Part shown: piece after piece, positions 42,497-51,559 of the stretch | Layout: every line of letters starts with the position of its first letter | How positions within the stretch are numbered: position 1 is the first letter of the stretch | From: Leuconostoc holzapfelii | GTDB lineage: Bacteria; Bacillota; Bacilli; Lactobacillales; Lactobacillaceae | Assembly (NCBI RefSeq): GCF_012396485.1 | Contig: NZ_JAAXPO010000002.1 | Span: 124,001-188,000, forward strand | Reading direction: 5' to 3' | Length of the DNA: 64,000 nucleotides | The notes under the pieces: generated by a model | The model's input: the letters and a program-made list of their open reading frames with translations, nothing else | Told to the model about the DNA's origin: nothing | Databases searched by the model: none | Program-made: the position numbers and the translations under genes

Positions 42497-43801
42497 CTAT
42501 TTTTTAGCCCATCTTGGCTTGCCTTTATCCTTACTGGCTTTGAGGCGCTTTTTCTTTTTGGGCTTTTCGGCAACTGGGAGACCCGTTGTCACCTTTTTCC
42601 TTGCTTGCGGTGTCTCGCTTGTGGCAACTTGTCGTCCAACATGAGCAGATTGAACTTGGGTGGTTGACTGTGCCGGACTTGAATCTGGCGCTGGCTTAGC
42701 CGGCGTTGGTTTTGAAGCAGCAAATGTATTGACTGCCTTGACCAAGTTAAATTCATCGCCCAATTCACGTTTGAGATTACGAATATCGTGATCATTACCC
42801 AAATTCAAGACCCGTCCAGGCTTGCCCATGCGTCCGGTACGACCTGCACGATGAATATATGTCTTTTTACGTTGTGGTAGTTGCGCATTGACCACTAATG
42901 GTAAGTCTTCAATGTCCAACCCGCGTGCCGCCACGTCGGTTACCAAAAGTAGGGCCACTTCACCTTTTTTAAATAACCGTAAAGCATCCGCCCGTTGGAC
43001 TTGGCGCTTATCGTTACTCCCAATGCTCATCACACTAGCATGGGCATGGCGCAATGTGGCTTGCATGTTCACTAAACCACTGATGGTATTAAAGAATACC
43101 AAGGCCTGTTGGTTCTGTCGGGCTAATTGGATCAGCAGGCTAGCCTTAGCTTTTTGATCCACATATTGAAATTCGTGTGAGATGGCTGCAGGGGCATCGG
43201 TCCCGACAGAAACGGGGCGTACCTCTTGATAAAATGTGTCGGCGACATATTTTAAATCCACGCCAGAGGTCGCTGAAAACAACCCCAATTGCACGTGTGT
43301 TGGCAATTGGTCAGCCAAAGCTTGCAAACTCTCATGTCGTTCATCTGTCAACATCGCATCAGCTTCGTCAAAAATAACGGCTTGCAGGTCATTTAACTTC
43401 AATGCGCCACCTTCAACCATTGTGAGTACACGACCTAACGTCCCGACAACAATATGTGGCTTTTCTTTTTTGAGCTTATCAGCTTGACGACGGCCATTGG
43501 CCCCACCAATCAGACTCGCCACCGACACATCAACTAAAGCACCCCAAGCTCTGGCAACAGCGGTTGTCTGCATGGCTAATTCTTGGCTAGGCGCCAAAAT
43601 CAAGACTTGGGTTTTCTTAACTTGTGCGTCAATCCGGGTCAACATGGGCAACAAAAAGGCAAGGGTTTTCCCCGTACCAGTTGGCGCCAGACCAAATAAG
43701 CTCTCGCCTTGGGCAAGTTTTTCCCAGACGGCTGCTTGGATTGGCGTTGGGGCATCAAATTGTTGATCAAATTGCGCTTGTAGCGCTGGTTTAATTGGCA
43801 T
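42497..43801 (-). CDS. DEAD-box ATP-dependent RNA helicase
   Basis: A 434-aa helicase for RNA remodelling (ribosome assembly or cold growth). Motifs in order: PTPIQAAVWEKL (Q), APTGTGKTLAF (I), PSQELAMQT (Ia), TLGRVLTM (Ib), VIFDEADAML (II), LFSATS (III), LLVTDVAARGLDIEDLP (V) and HRAGRTGRMG (VI). The C-terminal 70 residues are a basic, Lys/Pro/Ser-rich tail. Which Csh-type helicase it corresponds to cannot be decided. Probably transcribed from the Gfo/Idh gene upstream (3 nt gap). Confidence 0.95.
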   Translation of the reverse strand: MPIKPALQAQFDQQFDAPTPIQAAVWEKLAQGESLFGLAPTGTGKTLAFLLPMLTRIDAQVKKTQVLILAPSQELAMQTTAVARAWGALVDVSVASLIGGANGRRQADKLKKEKPHIVVGTLGRVLTMVEGGALKLNDLQAVIFDEADAMLTDERHESLQALADQLPTHVQLGLFSATSGVDLKYVADTFYQEVRPVSVGTDAPAAISHEFQYVDQKAKASLLIQLARQNQQALVFFNTISGLVNMQATLRHAHASVMSIGSNDKRQVQRADALRLFKKGEVALLLVTDVAARGLDIEDLPLVVNAQLPQRKKTYIHRAGRTGRMGKPGRVLNLGNDHDIRNLKRELGDEFNLVKAVNTFAASKPTPAKPAPDSSPAQSTTQVQSAHVGRQVATSETPQARKKVTTGLPVAEKPKKKKRLKASKDKGKPRWAKK

Positions 43802-43804
43802 GAA

Positions 43805-44806
43805 TTAACTTTCTTTCTGGTCAGCTGGGAAAACAATGCCCGCTGACGAACGCAAGTCAAAAAGGGTCTGATTGACTTGTTTTGCAAGTTGGAACCACTG
43901 GCGATACTGGCCATGGGTGCCAACGGGGTCATTGATCATGTCGGCGAAATCTTGGGCTTCTTGGACCATCGGATTAGCATCAGGTGTTTCACCGATGTTA
44001 TCCACGTGCCCTTCACCGTCATGATAAGTTACTGTCTCAAGTTCGGCAATATTAGATGTTACAATAGTTTCTTTCAAGCCATAGATTTCACTCGACAAAT
44101 AAGAATTGGCATTTTTACCAAAAATTGCTGTCACGTTAAAGCCATCGTAAAACAAATTAGCAACACCTTTGCCGTCAGCACCATTGGCTAATAGTGTTGG
44201 CAAGTATTGTACGGCACGCGGTGCACCAAACAACGCAATAGCGGCATAAATCGGATAAACACCCAAATCATACAGCGCACCTGCGCTAAATTCACGCGTC
44301 AATACATTCGGCTCTTCACCGGCTAAATAAGCGTCAAAACGTGAGGAATACTTCTGGTAAACCAGTGTTGCGCCTTGAACTTGTGGTAACTCGCCTAGCG
44401 TTTGCTCGATGCGCTTAAAATTGGGTTGATGAACGTGGCGGGCAGCTTCAAAATAACGTACATCTGGATTTTGGGCCAACAAGGCTTCAATCTCAGCAAA
44501 TTCCGTTGGATTACTGGTTGCTGGCTTTTCTACAATCACATGCACACCAGCTTGAATGGCAGCCTTAGCCTGTTCAAAATGTAACGCATTGGGCGACGCA
44601 ATATAGACAACATCAACAGCCGTAAATAAGTCACTGAGTGTCGTCACCAGCGTCACGTCGTCTACTGGCAATTGGGCCAAAAAAACTTCGGCACGCGTCT
44701 GGCTTCGCGAATAGATTGTTGTCAGCGTATACGCCTCTGTTTTCAGCGCAGCTTCAATAAACATTTGCGTAATCCAGTTGGTGCCAATAATCCCAAATTT
44801 GATCAT
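43805..44806 (-). CDS. Gfo/Idh/MocA-family oxidoreductase
   Basis: A 333-aa NAD(P)-dependent dehydrogenase-like protein. Rossmann motif FGIIGTNWITQMFIEAAL, the EKP motif in HVIVEKPATSNP, and ALYDLGVYPIYAAIALFG in the C-terminal domain (with DLGVYPI). It may act on a sugar or inositol derivative; substrate unknown. It overlaps the GH25-like gene start by 4 nt. Confidence 0.9.
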   Translation of the reverse strand: MIKFGIIGTNWITQMFIEAALKTEAYTLTTIYSRSQTRAEVFLAQLPVDDVTLVTTLSDLFTAVDVVYIASPNALHFEQAKAAIQAGVHVIVEKPATSNPTEFAEIEALLAQNPDVRYFEAARHVHQPNFKRIEQTLGELPQVQGATLVYQKYSSRFDAYLAGEEPNVLTREFSAGALYDLGVYPIYAAIALFGAPRAVQYLPTLLANGADGKGVANLFYDGFNVTAIFGKNANSYLSSEIYGLKETIVTSNIAELETVTYHDGEGHVDNIGETPDANPMVQEAQDFADMINDPVGTHGQYRQWFQLAKQVNQTLFDLRSSAGIVFPADQKES

Positions 44807-45549
44807 TTTATCGCCTCGAATTCTTTTGTCGTGCCATTAAACACGCTGGTTGGCATCTTAATGGCCTTGAGGCCTGTGCCAATGGTATGATCTTCACTAT
44901 ATTGGATAAATTGATTATCCGATGCTTTATCATTGGTATTGTCTTCAATCAACCAATAATTGGTTTGATGGAGTGTTTTTGATAATTTGTCCTTTACACT
45001 TGGGGTGGTATAAACAACCACGGACTTGTCATAATGTGCAGCTAATGACTTAACTACCCCTGCCAGACGGGTCTTACTCGCCTGTGTGTCAATCTGATCA
45101 TCCGTCACATACACGGCAATCGGTAACTGTCCAACACGCGACCCCACATGACTAATAAAGTATTGTGCTTGCGTCGTCGCATCGACACTACTATCAAAGA
45201 CTTGGATGCTGCCGACTTTTAATTTTGCGGCTTGCGCGTGATCATAGCTTGATTGATAACCATCATCTGAAAATGAAGTGCCTGTCGTCGCCCGCAAATA
45301 GGTAAAATCAATGCCATTCGTTGCTAAATTATTGTAATCCACATAGCCAGATGCCTGATTAATTGCCACACCTTGGACACTAAAGCCAGCCGGCGTAGCA
45401 TCCGTGTGAATCACAACCGGCTTTGACAGTAGCCATACGGCCAGTGTCGCTGAAAAACCAACTACTAAAATCACCCACGTTGTGATTAGTAACAGGTTAT
45501 TTGTTTTAATTTTTTGTTTCACTGCAGCATTATTCGTCATAATATCCAT
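44803..45549 (-). CDS. membrane-anchored GH25-like protein with lost catalytic residues
   Basis: A 248-aa protein: short cytoplasmic N-terminus, one helix (about residues 19-42), then a GH25 lysozyme-fold domain. The usual GIDVSxxQG, (K/R)ATEG and DVE motifs appear here as GVAINQASG, RATTG and YVTDDQID. The Asp of the first motif and the Glu of the second are replaced, so cell-wall hydrolase activity is unlikely unless the active site moved. It may bind peptidoglycan or teichoic structures. Overlaps the Gfo/Idh gene. Confidence 0.75.
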   Translation of the reverse strand: MDIMTNNAAVKQKIKTNNLLLITTWVILVVGFSATLAVWLLSKPVVIHTDATPAGFSVQGVAINQASGYVDYNNLATNGIDFTYLRATTGTSFSDDGYQSSYDHAQAAKLKVGSIQVFDSSVDATTQAQYFISHVGSRVGQLPIAVYVTDDQIDTQASKTRLAGVVKSLAAHYDKSVVVYTTPSVKDKLSKTLHQTNYWLIEDNTNDKASDNQFIQYSEDHTIGTGLKAIKMPTSVFNGTTKEFEAIK

Positions 45550-45715
45550 TATACAAAATTTATCGTCAATTCGCCCGCAAATTACATTAAGGTTATATCA
45601 CAAGTCCCATATCAGCGGCTTCAACTTGCCGTCTAGTCTTTTTCATGAGATAATCATTATATTGTGAAATTTTATGGAGGAACGTGTTAGAATACCTGTC
45701 ATCTAACATATAAAA

Positions 45716-46948
45716 ATGATGTCATTAGAAACTAAATTAGCGAAATATGCCGAATTAATTGTCAAGCGTGGTGTCAATGTCCAACCTGGGCAAACCATCA
45801 TCTTGTATGCTGCGGTTGATGAAGCCTATTTTGCCCGACAAATCGTCGCTGCTGCTTATGAAGCCGGTGCCCGTGAAGTGGTCATGGAATGGTCAGATCA
45901 AACCATTGCCAAGTCATTTTTGAACAATGCGCCAACTGATCGCCTGGAAAACGTCCCTGAATATGACGTCCTCAAAGCCAATACGTTGATGGATAAGTAT
46001 GCTTCGCGTATTTCTTTGGTTTCACAAGATCCTGATGGTTTGGCCGGCGTACCTGCTGACCGTTTGCAAACTTATACATTGGCCACACAAAAAGCACTTG
46101 GTCGCGTGCGTGAAGCCACGATGAAAGATGATATTTCTTGGCTCGTGGTGGCAGCGGCTGGCCAAGCTTGGGCGGAAAAAGTTTTCCCTGATCTCAAAGG
46201 CCAAGCTGCTGTTGAACGTCTCTGGGAAGAAATTCTTAAAGATGTTCGTGTTGATGATGATTCTGATGCCATCGCCAACTGGACAGCACACATCGCCACG
46301 CTCAAGGCTAAAGCTGATTGGCTTAACACACAAAACTTTAAAGCACTCCATTATCAAAATGCCCAATCAGACTTTACAATTGGGTTAGCTGAAGGTCATA
46401 TTTGGGAAGCAGCGCTTTCAGAAGACAAGGCTGGCCATGTCTTTATTCCAAATATGCCAACTGAAGAAGTCTTCACGGCACCAGATAATCGCCATATTGA
46501 TGGCCATGTCGCAGCAACAATGCCACTATCCTATCAAGGTAATGTCATTGAAAATATCACCCTTGATTTTGAAAATGGTCGTATTGTGAAAGCAAGTGCA
46601 ACAAAAGGACAAGCTGTGCTAGAAAAGCTCATCGCAACCGATGCTGGCGCGCAATCCCTTGGTGAAGTATCACTTGTGCCTGACCCATCGCCAATTGCGC
46701 AGGGCGGTGTTTTATTCTACAATACCCTTTTTGATGAAAACGCCTCTGATCATCTTGCCATTGGTGCGGCCTATAATTCAAACATTCAAGGCGGCAAAAC
46801 TGAGGCCCCTGAAGTCTTAGCTCAGCGTGGTTGGAACATTTCAGATGTTCACGTTGATTTCATGATTGGCTCAGCTGATATGGCCATCGACGGTATCACA
46901 CAAGATGGCCAAACTGTCCCTGTATTCCGTCATGGGGACTGGGCCTAA
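45716..46948 (+). CDS. pepS: M29-family aminopeptidase (PepS-like)
   Basis: A 410-aa metallo-aminopeptidase for peptide breakdown. N-terminus LETKLAKYAELIVKRGVNVQPGQTIILYA, metal-site glutamates in MPTEEVFTAPDNRHIDGHVAA, and SDHLAIGAAYNSNIQGG and HVDFMIGS in the C-terminal domain. Good match to the family length. No Shine-Dalgarno precedes the tandem ATGATG (start at 45716 or 45719); just upstream is a 10-codon frame with GGAGG. Ends at a strong terminator. Confidence 0.93.
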   Translation: MMSLETKLAKYAELIVKRGVNVQPGQTIILYAAVDEAYFARQIVAAAYEAGAREVVMEWSDQTIAKSFLNNAPTDRLENVPEYDVLKANTLMDKYASRISLVSQDPDGLAGVPADRLQTYTLATQKALGRVREATMKDDISWLVVAAAGQAWAEKVFPDLKGQAAVERLWEEILKDVRVDDDSDAIANWTAHIATLKAKADWLNTQNFKALHYQNAQSDFTIGLAEGHIWEAALSEDKAGHVFIPNMPTEEVFTAPDNRHIDGHVAATMPLSYQGNVIENITLDFENGRIVKASATKGQAVLEKLIATDAGAQSLGEVSLVPDPSPIAQGGVLFYNTLFDENASDHLAIGAAYNSNIQGGKTEAPEVLAQRGWNISDVHVDFMIGSADMAIDGITQDGQTVPVFRHGDWA

Positions 46949-46953
46949 CTAAC

Positions 46954-46992
46954 AAAAAACACCGCAAACTGCGTTTGCGGTGTTTTTTTTTT
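46954..46992. terminator. bidirectional terminator between pepS and proC
   Basis: Stem AAACACCGCAAAC / GTTTGCGGTGTTT with A- and T-runs, between convergent genes. Confidence 0.93.
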
Positions 46993-46994
46993 GG

Positions 46995-47762
46995 TTAGGC
47001 GTGCTTATGTTCGACCGTTGCGCGAATGGCATGCGCCACGACAGCATCGAATTCTTGCTGGTCAAAGTCGTCTAATCCGGCGCGTGTCGAGCCACCTGGT
47101 GAAGCCACAGTATCTTGCATCACTTGCGCCGACTGGCCAGACGCCGCTAACATTTGCGCAGATCCCAAAACTGTTTGCGTCGCAATCGTGGTGGCCAAAT
47201 CATCGGCTAACCCGTTCGCCACGCCAGCTTTTGCTAAAGCATCGATAAATTTAAAGACATAAGCCGGCCCTGAGCCAGCGATAGCAGAAAATGCTGCAAA
47301 TTGCGCTTCTGGCACCGCAATAGCTGTGCCGAGTTGTGTTGAAAAGTCATGGAAAATCGCTTGGTTTGCCACCGTTAATGTCGTGGTCGCAAAAGCCGTC
47401 ACCCCTTGATTGATCGCGACATTGACATTTGGCAACGTTCGAACGACTTGGTGACTGCCAGTTGCTGTGACCAATTGGTCAACTGACACACCGGCTAATA
47501 CCGACACCACCAGTTGATCTTCAAAAACAAGATTGGCCGTCACATCAGCTAGTTGATTCGGTAGAAAAGCTAATACAGTCAAGTCACTTGCTTGAATCAC
47601 TTGTTGCGCAGACAAGGCCTGTACGCCCCAAGCCTGCGCTAATTTTGCCGCGGTTGTTGGTGAAGCGACAGCGATATCTGACGGAACAACGCCTTGGGCT
47701 AATAAGCCCTTAATCATGGCTTGTGCCATGTTGCCTGTCCCAATAAATCCATACTTTGCCAT
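46995..47762 (-). CDS. proC: pyrroline-5-carboxylate reductase
   Basis: Last step of proline synthesis, NADPH-dependent, 255 aa. Rossmann motif YGFIGTGNMAQAMIKGLL, LPNVNVAINQGVTAF, GSGPAYVFKFIDAL and the C-terminal TVASPGGSTRAGLDDF are all characteristic. Start at ATG 47762 with GGAG 7 nt upstream. No proA or proB is in the window. Followed upstream by the deoxynucleoside kinase gene. Confidence 0.96.
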   Translation of the reverse strand: MAKYGFIGTGNMAQAMIKGLLAQGVVPSDIAVASPTTAAKLAQAWGVQALSAQQVIQASDLTVLAFLPNQLADVTANLVFEDQLVVSVLAGVSVDQLVTATGSHQVVRTLPNVNVAINQGVTAFATTTLTVANQAIFHDFSTQLGTAIAVPEAQFAAFSAIAGSGPAYVFKFIDALAKAGVANGLADDLATTIATQTVLGSAQMLAASGQSAQVMQDTVASPGGSTRAGLDDFDQQEFDAVVAHAIRATVEHKHA

Positions 47763-47800
47763 ATCTATTCTCCTATTGAAAAACGACAAGTCAAAATGAC

Positions 47801-48454
47801 CTATCGTTGTGATGTTGTATGCACTTCTGCTAATTTACTATCAATCATGTCAAGTACAATCGCACGCGCTGCCGCATCTGAAACAAAATCAAAACGATCC
47901 CCATCAATTTGCACCTTTGGTGACCGGTCGTAAGCTTCAAACCAATCATCATAGCGCTTGTTCAGTTCTTGATAATAAGCAAAGAGTTCGGGATTTTCGT
48001 CAATTTGTTCAAACGAACGCCCACGTTTTTTGATGCGTGACAACATCGTCTCAAAGCTAACACGCACATGAATCAACAAGTCGGGATTCTTCACGTCAGC
48101 CACACCCGCAATTTCAGCCATCATGTTATCTACAAGTGATTTGTAGATGTCAACTTCGGTTTGCGTGGCACGATTGAGATCAGCGGTTAACTGAAATAAT
48201 AACGCATCTTCATAAATCGAACGATCCAAAATATTATTTACGCCTGCTGCGCGGGCTGCTTTAATTTGTGATAGGCGCTTATTGAGAAAATAAATTTGCA
48301 AAAGAAAACCATATTTTTTAGGGTTTTCATAAAACAATGGCAAAATTGGATTATCATCAACGCTTTCGTAAAATGCTTGTGACCCCAAGTGATCAGCCAA
48401 CATTTCTGTTAAACTTGTTTTGCCGGCGCCAATAGTGCCTGATAATACAATCAT
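47801..48454 (-). CDS. deoxynucleoside kinase (deoxyadenosine/deoxyguanosine kinase family)
   Basis: A 217-aa salvage kinase that phosphorylates deoxynucleosides. P-loop VLSGTIGAGKTSLTEML, the substrate motif ILDRSIYEDALLFQ (with DRS), and the LID region RIKKRGRSFEQ. Specificity for dA, dG or dC cannot be told from sequence. It lies 39 nt upstream of proC on the same strand; a TATACT -10 is present upstream without a strong -35. Confidence 0.92.
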   Translation of the reverse strand: MIVLSGTIGAGKTSLTEMLADHLGSQAFYESVDDNPILPLFYENPKKYGFLLQIYFLNKRLSQIKAARAAGVNNILDRSIYEDALLFQLTADLNRATQTEVDIYKSLVDNMMAEIAGVADVKNPDLLIHVRVSFETMLSRIKKRGRSFEQIDENPELFAYYQELNKRYDDWFEAYDRSPKVQIDGDRFDFVSDAAARAIVLDMIDSKLAEVHTTSQR

Positions 48455-48632
48455 GCCAGTTCTCCTAATGTTATCAATTTCGTACTAGTCTAGTATATCA
48501 AAAATCAGCCTGTTTAGCAGCCGCATTTAAATCGACCCTCACGCTATTTCACCCACAAACCCTTGGCAACACTGGCTGCCCAGCGCCGTTTTTTGGGGGA
48601 TTAATTTTTTGTCGTCAGGCTGAACAGACAAT

Positions 48633-48660
48633 AAAAAAGGCGATACATTTCTGTATCGCC
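48633..48660 (-). terminator. terminator after tRNA-Lys
   Basis: Stem GGCGATACA / TGTATCGCC followed by a T-run on the minus strand. Confidence 0.9.
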
Positions 48661-48670
48661 AATATTTTAG

Positions 48671-48743
48671 TGGACAGTCAGGGGCTCGAACCCTGGACCC
48701 ACGGATTAAGAGTCCGTTGCTCTACCAACTGAGCTAACTGTCC
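48671..48743 (-). tRNA. tRNA-Lys (anticodon CUU)
   Basis: A 73-nt cloverleaf: acceptor GGACAGT / ACTGTCC plus discriminator A, D-arm with AGCTCAGTTGGTAGAGC, anticodon stem ACGGA/TCCGT around the loop CTCTTAA (anticodon CTT, reading AAG), and T-arm with GGTTCGAGCCC. CCA is not encoded. It has its own promoter and terminator. Confidence 0.96.
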
Positions 48744-48768
48744 ATATGTCGCTTTCACAACAAAAAAT

Positions 48769-48797
48769 AGTATACCACGTATTTTTATTGTGTGCAA
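48769..48797 (-). promoter_or_regulatory. tRNA-Lys promoter
   Basis: Minus strand: -35 TTGCAC (48797-48792), 17-bp spacer, -10 TATACT (48774-48769). Confidence 0.85.
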
Positions 48798-48828
48798 CAC
48801 TTTTCCTAAAAAAGAATGGTTTACAATC

Positions 48829-48863
48829 AAAAAAACAGTGCCAGTCATGACTGGCACTGTTTT
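48829..48863 (-). terminator. galE terminator
   Basis: A long perfect stem (ACAGTGCCAGTCATGACTGG is its centre) followed by a T-run on the minus strand. Confidence 0.93.
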
Positions 48864-48875
48864 AACTCGCTGACA

Positions 48876-49868
48876 TTATTTATCGTTATAGCCGTTTGGA
48901 TGGTTTTGATGCCAGTTCCAAGCTGTCTTGATAATGTCTTGCACATTGTCATACTTTGGCGCCCAGCCCAACACATCACGTGCCTTGTCTGAGTTGGCAA
49001 TCAAAATATCAGGATCCCCTGCACGACGTGGGCCAATTTTAGCCGGAATATCAACGCCAGTGGCTTCACGAGCGGCTTCAACCATTTCCTTCACTGAGAA
49101 ACCAGTTGCGGATCCCAAGTTAAATTGGTTCGAATCATTGCCATCTGCCAAATATTTTAAGGCACGCATGTGAGCGTCCGCCAAATCTAACACATGGACA
49201 TAGTCACGGACATTGAAACCATCTGGCGTGTTGTAATCATCCCCAAACATTTCAATGTACTCACGTTGACCAAGACCCGCTTGTAAAATAATGGGTACTA
49301 AATGCGTTTCTGGTTGGTGATCTTCCCCAATGGTGCCATCTTCTGCGGCCCCCGCCACGTTGAAGTAACGCAAAGCAACCCACTTCACGCCATCAGCTTG
49401 GTCAGACCAAGCCATGATCTTTTCCATCATTAACTTAGATTCACCATAAGGGTTGATTGGGTTTTGTGGATCCGTTTCCTTAATTGGAATATGCACTGGG
49501 TTACCATATGTTGCCGCAGTCGATGAGAAGACGATTTGCTTCACATCATAATCCTTCATCACCTCAAGCAAAGTGACCATGCCACTCGTGTTATTGTCAA
49601 AATACTTGAGTGGGTTGGCAACAGATTCTGGCACGATTGAAAAGGCGGCAAAGTGCACCACTTGTTCAATATTTTCTTGTTCAAACACAGCTGACAAAGC
49701 TGCTTTATCACGAATATCTACTTGATAGAACTTCGCTGACGGATGTACCGCATCACGATGCCCAGTAAAAAGCGCATCAACAACAACGACTTCCCGGCCT
49801 GCTTCGACCAGTGTTTTCACCATATGTGAGCCGATATATCCAGCCCCACCTAATACTAATACTGACAT
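48876..49868 (-). CDS. galE: UDP-glucose 4-epimerase
   Basis: Interconverts UDP-glucose and UDP-galactose. 330 aa SDR protein: NAD motif [15 protein letters not shown], catalytic YxxxK in [12 protein letters not shown] with STAATYG upstream, and RYFNVAGA. It stands alone rather than with Leloir genes, which fits a role in making galactose for envelope polymers. Confidence 0.96.
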   Translation of the reverse strand: MSVLVLGGAGYIGSHMVKTLVEAGREVVVVDALFTGHRDAVHPSAKFYQVDIRDKAALSAVFEQENIEQVVHFAAFSIVPESVANPLKYFDNNTSGMVTLLEVMKDYDVKQIVFSSTAATYGNPVHIPIKETDPQNPINPYGESKLMMEKIMAWSDQADGVKWVALRYFNVAGAAEDGTIGEDHQPETHLVPIILQAGLGQREYIEMFGDDYNTPDGFNVRDYVHVLDLADAHMRALKYLADGNDSNQFNLGSATGFSVKEMVEAAREATGVDIPAKIGPRRAGDPDILIANSDKARDVLGWAPKYDNVQDIIKTAWNWHQNHPNGYNDK

Positions 49869-49914
49869 AATTGCCTCTTCATTTTAATTTTATTACCTTC
49901 AGTTTACACCACTT

Positions 49915-50646
49915 TTAGGCATCACGCCACTTGAATTCCGCCTCGGCACTCACGACGTTCCCCATCATGATCCGATGTTTGCTCTCATGGTCTTGGTGGA
50001 CAACTTGTGATTGAATGGTGTGTCCCAACCGTATCTCATTTTCAAACTTTAAGTTAATCGTCGTAATTTCATGTGTTGCCAAGAATTCCGGGGTCATCAC
50101 ATCTTGCATCCATTCAAAGTACTTCGAATTATTGACGTGCTGATTCGCATCAATATCTAAATACCGCACATGATAATCATTTTCTTCATAGACTTCCGCT
50201 GATGTGATTTGCTCTGGGTTTGGAATGCGTGGGATTTGCTTGACCCGTTCTGCTTGGTATCGATCAATAATATCTTCTGGCAAGCGTGCCATGTGCCGAT
50301 GTGCAATGTCAATCATCGTCCATATTGAATCCACACGAATGATCTCGTCACCTGCTGCATCAAAAAAAGCAAAAGGTCGCCGCACAAAAAATGGATTGTA
50401 CTTAGCCGCAAACGTTTGAATCTTAATGGGTTCATTAATTTTGGGCCGACGCTTAATGGTGACCTCATATTGTAAAATAATCCACCCTAGCCCACGAGCC
50501 AAGTGCACTTCCTGCCCGACGCCGAGCGCGTCACTTTGCATTTTTGAAGCTAGCACAGCCCAATTTAAAATCATTGGCAAGGCCAATTGTCCTGTCATGT
50601 CAGCTTCGTAATATTCAACGCGGCGCGTGATGTCAAATGGTTGCAT
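49915..50646 (-). CDS. acyl-ACP thioesterase
   Basis: A 243-aa double-hotdog thioesterase that releases fatty acids from ACP. First-domain motifs RRVEYYEADMTGQLALPMILN and the second with YHVRYLDIDANQHVNNSKYFEWMQD, whose Asn and His are the expected catalytic residues. Length is standard for bacterial family members. It ends at the boundary with the replication-repair gene group, 36 nt before rsmI. Confidence 0.93.
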   Translation of the reverse strand: MQPFDITRRVEYYEADMTGQLALPMILNWAVLASKMQSDALGVGQEVHLARGLGWIILQYEVTIKRRPKINEPIKIQTFAAKYNPFFVRRPFAFFDAAGDEIIRVDSIWTMIDIAHRHMARLPEDIIDRYQAERVKQIPRIPNPEQITSAEVYEENDYHVRYLDIDANQHVNNSKYFEWMQDVMTPEFLATHEITTINLKFENEIRLGHTIQSQVVHQDHESKHRIMMGNVVSAEAEFKWRDA

Positions 50647-50682
50647 AATTCCCCCTTATTGAACGCATAAGCGCGATTGTTT

Positions 50683-51558
50683 TCATTCAATGCCGTGATA
50701 ATCAGCGTAAACAGCTTGGCGATCCAGTTGGCGCGACTTGGCGACTTGCTTAATGGCGGCATTTGGCTTCAACCCTTTGGCTACCAACTTGGCAACTGCT
50801 TCTTGCACCGTTAAATCAGCCTCATCGGTCGGCTCATCTTGCGTGATTTCACCTGTAAAGCCCGCAATCATCACGACAAATTCGCCACGAATGTCGTTGT
50901 TCTTAGCCCAATTCACTAATTCAGCCACTGTGCCACGTAAGAATTCTTCATATTTTTTCGTAAGCTCACGCGCTAAGACGACTTGGCGGTCATCGCCCAT
51001 CACTTTTTGAATGTTTTCAAGTGTCTGCTTCAAGCGATGCGGTGCTTCATAAAAAATTGTCGTATCACGCAAAGTGGCCAATTGGGCCAGTTCTGTCAGT
51101 TGCTCGCTGTTTTTCCGTTGTAAAAAACCATAAAAATAAAAGGGTTGTGGCACCAAACCACTGGCAATGAGTGCCGTTACCCCAGCTGTTGCCCCCGGAA
51201 TTGGGACAACAGCGATACCTTGTGCAATCGCTGCAGCGACTAATTCTTTGCCAGGATCTGAGATAGACGGCATCCCCGCATCACTCACTTGGGCAATGCT
51301 TTTACCGTTTTGCAAATCGGCCAACAAGCCTGGAATTTTAGCCTGCCAATTGTGCTCATGAAAGCTGATTTGCTTGGTCGTAATCTCAAAATGGTTGAGT
51401 AATTGCTGGGTGTGTCGCGTATCTTCAGCAGCAATTAAGGCCACGTCTGCCAATATCTCAACTGCGCGTGGGGTCATGTCTTTGAGATTGCCAATGGGCG
51501 TTGGCACCAAATAAAGCGTCCCGGTTGTCCGCTGTTCAAAACTTTTTTGTTGTTGCAT
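50683..51558 (-). CDS. rsmI: 16S rRNA (cytidine-1402-2'-O) methyltransferase
   Basis: RsmI methylates C1402 of 16S rRNA. 291 aa; signature LYLVPTPIGNLKDMTPRAVEIL, ALIAAEDTRHTQQLL, VSDAGMPSISDPGKELVAAA and VPIPGATAGVTALIASGL. It directly follows holB (2 nt), whereas most relatives have yaaT and yabA in between. Confidence 0.97.
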   Translation of the reverse strand: MQQQKSFEQRTTGTLYLVPTPIGNLKDMTPRAVEILADVALIAAEDTRHTQQLLNHFEITTKQISFHEHNWQAKIPGLLADLQNGKSIAQVSDAGMPSISDPGKELVAAAIAQGIAVVPIPGATAGVTALIASGLVPQPFYFYGFLQRKNSEQLTELAQLATLRDTTIFYEAPHRLKQTLENIQKVMGDDRQVVLARELTKKYEEFLRGTVAELVNWAKNNDIRGEFVVMIAGFTGEITQDEPTDEADLTVQEAVAKLVAKGLKPNAAIKQVAKSRQLDRQAVYADYHGIE

Positions 51559-51559
51559 G

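Noticed and set aside
48455-48632. gene in the gap between the deoxynucleoside kinase and tRNA-Lys
   Set aside because: No frame with a ribosome site; only a possible kinase promoter and the tRNA terminator are seen.
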